A stretch of 64,000 bases of DNA from JAYVJH01 sp043777595 (GTDB taxonomy: Bacteria; Bacteroidota; Bacteroidia; Cytophagales; Spirosomataceae). Shown here in pieces: positions 60,128 to 64,000 of the stretch. Within the stretch, counting starts at the first letter, position 1; each line of letters opens with the position of its first letter. Below the pieces are notes generated by a model, which saw nothing but the letters and a program-made list of their open reading frames with translations, was not told the origin of the DNA and did no database searches. The position numbers and the translations under genes are program-made. The stretch covers positions 38,834 through 102,833 of the forward strand of contig JAYWHT010000094.1 of NCBI GenBank assembly GCA_043777595.1, given 5' to 3'.

Positions 60128-60276
60128 TGAGACTGCGAATTATCAAACAGATTGATAAATTATTTACGGCATATATTGCACATATTTTTTTTAATATTAC
60201 GTTTGAGCAAATTTATGTGCGGCTACCTTCTCAGTTTTTTCAAATTATATCTTTAACTTTAAAATCAATTAAAATC

Positions 60277-60569
60277 ATGAAAAAAATAATTGTTTCATCG
60301 TATTTATGCTTGTTTGTGGAGTTTCGTCTGTTTGGGCGGGAACAACTACAAATGAATCGCCTACCGAGTTACTAAAACAAGAGTATCAAGATACTGATGC
60401 TTAGGTAAACGTTAGTTGTTTTAGCGGAACATATTATTACGAGGTAAATGGTACTTCATGCTCTGTTACTTACTCAGCGTGTGGACCAGCAGATACCTTT
60501 GGTAATGTCTTAAAAGTAGCCAATTCAATAGCCGCAATTGCTGAAAAAGTCAGTAAGCGAGAAGAATAA
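60277..60569 (+). pseudogene. Broken small secreted Cys-peptide gene (paralogue of the next gene)
   Basis: The ATG at 60277 begins a signal peptide (MKKIIVSSY), then the frame shifts to MLVCGVSSVWAGTTTNESPTELLKQEYQDTDA, meets TAG at 60402-60404 and continues NVSCFSGTYYYEVNGTSCSVTYSACGPADTFGNVLKVANSIAAIAEKV to a stop at 60567. One frameshift and one nonsense codon. The C-terminal half has the same plan as the intact gene 27 bp downstream: SC, a Thr/Tyr-rich stretch, S(V/A)TAC-like, and a hydrophobic AIAxK helix. Confidence 0.75.
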
Positions 60570-60595
60570 AATTCACTTTTAAAATCTAAAATCAT

Positions 60596-60883
60596 ATGAA
60601 AAAGCTATTTTTTTGTTTTGTACTAACTGTAGGAACTATAGTCAACTGCTTCGCAGCAGACAATGTCAAGATTACCGCAAATGTGATAATCTCTATTTCC
60701 GATGATGCAATAGAATTGAATGTTGAACCACCTGTCATTAGTTGTCATACTGCCACCGATAGTTACACATCTGGAGGGCAGACAGTTACTATTTCTGTAA
60801 CAGCTTGTGCCGCTACTAAATTACAGGCAACAACGGCAGCGATTATAGGACTGGCTATTGCTAAACAGATTGCCGAAGAGTAA
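60596..60883 (+). CDS. Small secreted Cys-containing peptide
   Basis: 95 residues with a signal peptide (KKLFFCFVLTVGTIVNCFA). The mature part, about 75 residues, has two Cys (VISCHTATDSYTSGG and ISVTACAATK), which could form a disulfide in the periplasm, and ends in a hydrophobic helix TAAIIGLAIAKQIAEE. No family recognised. It resembles the C-terminal half of the broken gene upstream and is followed by the GLPGLI gene after 63 bp. Confidence 0.75.
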   Translation: MKKLFFCFVLTVGTIVNCFAADNVKITANVIISISDDAIELNVEPPVISCHTATDSYTSGGQTVTISVTACAATKLQATTAAIIGLAIAKQIAEE

Positions 60884-60946
60884 ATTTCTGAGAAGGTAGC
60901 TATTTTCAAAATTTTTATTTCTGCGATAACCAAACAATATACAAAT

Positions 60947-61693
60947 ATGAAACTTACACTATTATCCCTCCTTTTTTTTACTGTTAGTATTCAGTCCATT
61001 GCCCAAAAACCTATAACTGGTGTACTGAAATACCGACAAATAATAATGCCCAAAGACACAAATAACTATATAGTAAGGCATTATAATTTGTTTTTCAATG
61101 ATAAAGAATCTATAATAAAAATAGAAAGTACACAAAGAATAGGTGCCGATACATCGGTTAAGTTGATAAAGGTGAACCCAGTAGGTAAGACTGAAATATA
61201 TAAAAACTTTGAAACGCGCAAGATTTTCTCAGAGGAGATTGCCTTTTTGGATAAGATTATTTTAAGAGATACGATTGCTTCTATTGCATGGAAAATATCA
61301 AAAGATAGAAAACAAGTTGGTAAATTTGACTGCCAAAAAGCAGAGGCAAATGTAAGAGGGCGCAATTATACAGTCTGGTTTACCCCAGAAATTCCAATCA
61401 GTGATGGCCCTTGGAAACTTCATGGCCTGCCTGGGCTCATATTAGAGGCATCAGATACAGATAAAGAGGTAAAGTTTGAGTTTGTGTCTTTGATTATTCC
61501 AGCTCCAAACGATGTAATTATAGAAGTAATGAAGCCAATTGGAAAAAAACAAACCCTTGCCCTTGACGAGTACCTTACATTGAAAGAGAGTAACCAGGAA
61601 AATTTTATAAAAATGATAAGATCAGATCCTAAAACAGAGGGCGTAGATGTAAAAATAGATACAAAAGGCATTGAGATTTTTTCAAAAAATTAA
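60947..61693 (+). CDS. GLPGLI family secreted protein
   Basis: 248 residues with a signal peptide (LLSLLFFTVSIQSIAQ). The naming motif is exact: GPWKLHGLPGLILEASD (about 162-178), preceded by YTVWFTPEIPISDGPW. The family is specific to Bacteroidota and of unknown function; it is often followed by a TonB-dependent-receptor-like gene, as here (9 bp later). Confidence 0.93.
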   Translation: MKLTLLSLLFFTVSIQSIAQKPITGVLKYRQIIMPKDTNNYIVRHYNLFFNDKESIIKIESTQRIGADTSVKLIKVNPVGKTEIYKNFETRKIFSEEIAFLDKIILRDTIASIAWKISKDRKQVGKFDCQKAEANVRGRNYTVWFTPEIPISDGPWKLHGLPGLILEASDTDKEVKFEFVSLIIPAPNDVIIEVMKPIGKKQTLALDEYLTLKESNQENFIKMIRSDPKTEGVDVKIDTKGIEIFSKN

Positions 61694-61702
61694 AATTAAC
61701 CA

Positions 61703-63931
61703 ATGCCCAAACTATTTTATCTTTTTTGCTATTTTTTGCTATTGGCGTCGTGCGCTTTTGCTCAAAGTCAAGTCATTGTAAAAGGTAAAATTGTTGGACA
61801 AAATGGCGAAGGCTTGGCTTCGGCCAACGTTACGGCTTACCAGATTACGGCTGCCGATACCAATCTTGTAATGTTTGCATTGGCCAATTCCAAGGGCGAG
61901 TATTTGCTCAAACTCGCCGCTGATTCAAGCTACTATAAACTGGTGGCTCGGGGTTTGGGCTACGATGTCGAGGCGTTTTATCTACGAGCCACACCTCAAA
62001 CTGCTGTCGTCCATGACTTTGTACTCAATCCCAAAACGCTGCAAATCAACGAAGTAGTGGTTCGGGCGGTTGTACCTGTGAGAGTCGAAAAAGACACCAC
62101 AACCTACAACGTCAAGGCATTTGCTGATGGTAGCGAAAAAACGGTTGAGGATTTACTCAAAAAACTACCTGGCGTTAGAGTCGCTGACGATGGCAAAATA
62201 ACGTTTAAAGGCAAACAAATAGACAAAGTGATGTTGGAGGGTGAAGATTTTTTTAGTAAAAACTACCGCCTCATCACCAAAAACCTAACGGCAGACGTAC
62301 TCGACAAAGTACAGGCCATCGAAAACTATACCGAAAACAACCTATTGAGAGGCATTGAGCAATCGGGCAAGTCTGTGCTGAACTTTAGCATCAAAGCCGA
62401 CCGTAAATTGAGTATATTTGGCAATATGAGTGCTACGGCTGGGGTCGAAAATCGTTACGGGGCTACATCGGCATTGTTTTCGTTGGTCAAAAAAGTAAAG
62501 TTTGGCATCATTGGCAACGGCAACAACACAGGCTACGACCCAATCCAGAACGCTGAATATGAACTGGCTACCGACGACGACGCTTTTGCTGGTTTTGGCT
62601 CTGTGGGTGCGGTCAGTCGGCCACTATCGGTTTTGCAGGTGGCCAATATTCCAGATGTGGACAGCCGCCGTGTTACTTTCAATCAAGCCAAACTAATTGG
62701 TACAAACCTCAACTACAAAGCCGATACTAACTTCAAAGTCAGAGGCTTTGGGTATTATTATGGCGACAGGCTTTCGGCTGGGTCTGTGGTACGGCAGCAG
62801 TTTTTATTGGACAATACCACGATTCAGATTCGAGATTCGTCGTGGAACTACCGAACGCCTCGCCTCTGGGTAGGCCAGCTACGAGCCGACTATATGCCCA
62901 ATGCCAAAACGTCAATCCGATTGGTTTCTGATGTTAAAAACACACGGCTCACCAACGACTATTTTTTAGATTCCCAGAATCTGGAATTGTCGGAACAAAT
63001 CACGTCTGATGGTCAAGAAAACGTAACCATGACCAACCACCAACTCAACATAGTGCATCGGCTCAAAAGCAAAAATGCGATTTTGGCTGACGTTGGTTAT
63101 ACCTCAAACCAGTTGCCGCAACAAAAACAAGTGAGGAGCAATCGTTTTGCATCGCTTTTTAGGCTCAATCCATCATTTAACCAACTGATACAAAATACCC
63201 AAAACGATAACCAAGAATGGAAAGCGATAGTACGTTGGAAAGGGGCCACGGCGAGTAATCATTTTACAGTTGGGGCTGGAGTATTGCAACGAACCGAGCA
63301 ACTGAATAGCGATATATTGATTGATAACGGCACGGGAGCGCAAGCATTTAGACCCGATACGGCTTTTGTGAATGGGGCGAGGTTGCGGAAAAATATTTTT
63401 TTGGTCGAAGGTCAATATCAAATCAAGTGGAAGGTGCTACGGGTAATAATGAGTGGTTCGGCGCAAGTTGCCAAGGCTGGTTTTGAGGACAATATACGTC
63501 AAGTAGGGTTTTCTGAATCTCGTTTATTGCTCAATCCTACAATAGGCTTGGGGGCAGACTTAGGGCAAAATCAGCGTATTTTTAGCTTGTTGAGTAGTAG
63601 TCAAACTCTACCTACTATCAACGACTTGGCTAATGGTTATGTGTTGGGTCAGTATCGAGATTTTGATAGAAGTAGGTCAATATTTAACGTCCAAAAAACT
63701 GATATGTGGCTGCTATCGTACTCAAACACGAACTGGACAGACTATTATTCAATCAACGGTAGTGTGAGTTATAGTCGTATCAACTCCTCGAATGTCAGCA
63801 ATTATCAACTGTCCAATAAATTATCTTTTACAACCACCCAGCCCGTTCGCCGACCCATTGACTTTGTTTCGGCCGATTGTCAGATTGATAAACTATTTAC
63901 CAAAATACGGATTGTGCTAATTAAAAGATAA
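61703..63931 (+). CDS. TonB-dependent-receptor-like outer membrane protein, C-terminus possibly truncated
   Basis: 742 residues: signal peptide (FCYFLLLASCAFAQ); a CarboxypepD_reg-like domain (about 23-110: VIVKGKIVGQNGEGLASANVTAYQI); a plug-like region with TVEDLLKKLPGVRVADDGKITFKGKQIDKVMLEGEDFF; then outer-membrane strands. It ends in KLFTKIRIVLIKR, without the terminal aromatic strand of complete barrels, and homologues I know are longer. The tail is therefore probably truncated or frameshifted. No TonB box is obvious. It is co-directional with the GLPGLI gene. Confidence 0.85.
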   Translation: MPKLFYLFCYFLLLASCAFAQSQVIVKGKIVGQNGEGLASANVTAYQITAADTNLVMFALANSKGEYLLKLAADSSYYKLVARGLGYDVEAFYLRATPQTAVVHDFVLNPKTLQINEVVVRAVVPVRVEKDTTTYNVKAFADGSEKTVEDLLKKLPGVRVADDGKITFKGKQIDKVMLEGEDFFSKNYRLITKNLTADVLDKVQAIENYTENNLLRGIEQSGKSVLNFSIKADRKLSIFGNMSATAGVENRYGATSALFSLVKKVKFGIIGNGNNTGYDPIQNAEYELATDDDAFAGFGSVGAVSRPLSVLQVANIPDVDSRRVTFNQAKLIGTNLNYKADTNFKVRGFGYYYGDRLSAGSVVRQQFLLDNTTIQIRDSSWNYRTPRLWVGQLRADYMPNAKTSIRLVSDVKNTRLTNDYFLDSQNLELSEQITSDGQENVTMTNHQLNIVHRLKSKNAILADVGYTSNQLPQQKQVRSNRFASLFRLNPSFNQLIQNTQNDNQEWKAIVRWKGATASNHFTVGAGVLQRTEQLNSDILIDNGTGAQAFRPDTAFVNGARLRKNIFLVEGQYQIKWKVLRVIMSGSAQVAKAGFEDNIRQVGFSESRLLLNPTIGLGADLGQNQRIFSLLSSSQTLPTINDLANGYVLGQYRDFDRSRSIFNVQKTDMWLLSYSNTNWTDYYSINGSVSYSRINSSNVSNYQLSNKLSFTTTQPVRRPIDFVSADCQIDKLFTKIRIVLIKR

Positions 63932-64000
63932 AGTTTTTGACCTGTAAAATGGGCATTTCGGCAATAAAATTTAAAAATATTGCGAATGTTAAAGCTGTTA

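Overview
The window looks like chromosome from a Bacteroidota bacterium, most likely of the Cytophagia / Spirosomaceae type. Evidence: three type IX secretion genes (porT, porU, porV), a secreted protein ending in a T9SS sorting domain, GLPGLI, DUF1573 and RicT/PSP1 proteins, a Bacteroidota-style 4.5S RNA, and many intergenic boxes matching the Bacteroidota -7 element TAnnTTTG (two with a TTG exactly 20 nt upstream). Genus assignment is inference. No rRNA, tRNA, intact insertion sequence or CRISPR array was seen.

Layout: 1-2.4 kb parB (runs off the left edge), parA and a cobalamin adenosyltransferase, with parS-like half-sites between. 2.4-9.8 kb engB, a thioredoxin-like protein, a GH13 glucosidase, a DUF423 protein, uvrA and a 2-hydroxyacid dehydrogenase. 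9.9-14.8 kb a candidate small RNA, argS with a coupled nuclease-like fragment, and a BcgI-like type IIB restriction-modification pair. 15-24.7 kb envelope and housekeeping genes (glycosyl hydrolase with sorting domain, wecB, methyltransferase, porT, ubiE, metZ), a PIN toxin-antitoxin pair and a beta-barrel protein. 24.8-32.8 kb a possible terpenoid-cyclase-fold protein, argD, an MFS transporter, a LolA-like protein, ricT, an O-antigen ligase and DUF1573. 33-40.7 kb a hotdog protein, a two-gene ATPase + TOPRIM (DUF3226) module that looks like a split OLD/PARIS-type defence system, fadN, HAD phosphatase, site-2 protease and an aminotransferase. 40.7-45.8 kb (minus strand) a peptide export locus: a 66-residue double-glycine precursor, a secreted HELVH metallopeptidase, a C39-peptidase ABC exporter and an HlyD-type protein. 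46-58.6 kb a decayed HTH gene, mnmH, porU, porV, murE, a methyltransferase, hsp20, 4.5S RNA, transaldolase, ftsE, ppx and rpsU. 58.7-64 kb glutathione peroxidase, a decayed IS630 transposase, an XRE regulator, a broken and an intact small secreted Cys peptide, GLPGLI and a TonB-dependent-receptor-like protein.

The most interesting points are (1) the peptide export locus, whose precursor has a 28-residue cysteine-free, Pro/Arg-tailed core, and (2) a 29-33 bp perfect or near-perfect palindrome found three times: once between genes and twice inserted in frame in the exporter genes of that locus, where it adds the same peptide EVFAHSEDF to two unrelated proteins. The second exporter gene also carries a different GC-rich palindrome in its linker. 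Also notable are the split ATPase/TOPRIM module, an orphan promoter-terminator unit (candidate sRNA), and a 26-bp duplication of the engB start.
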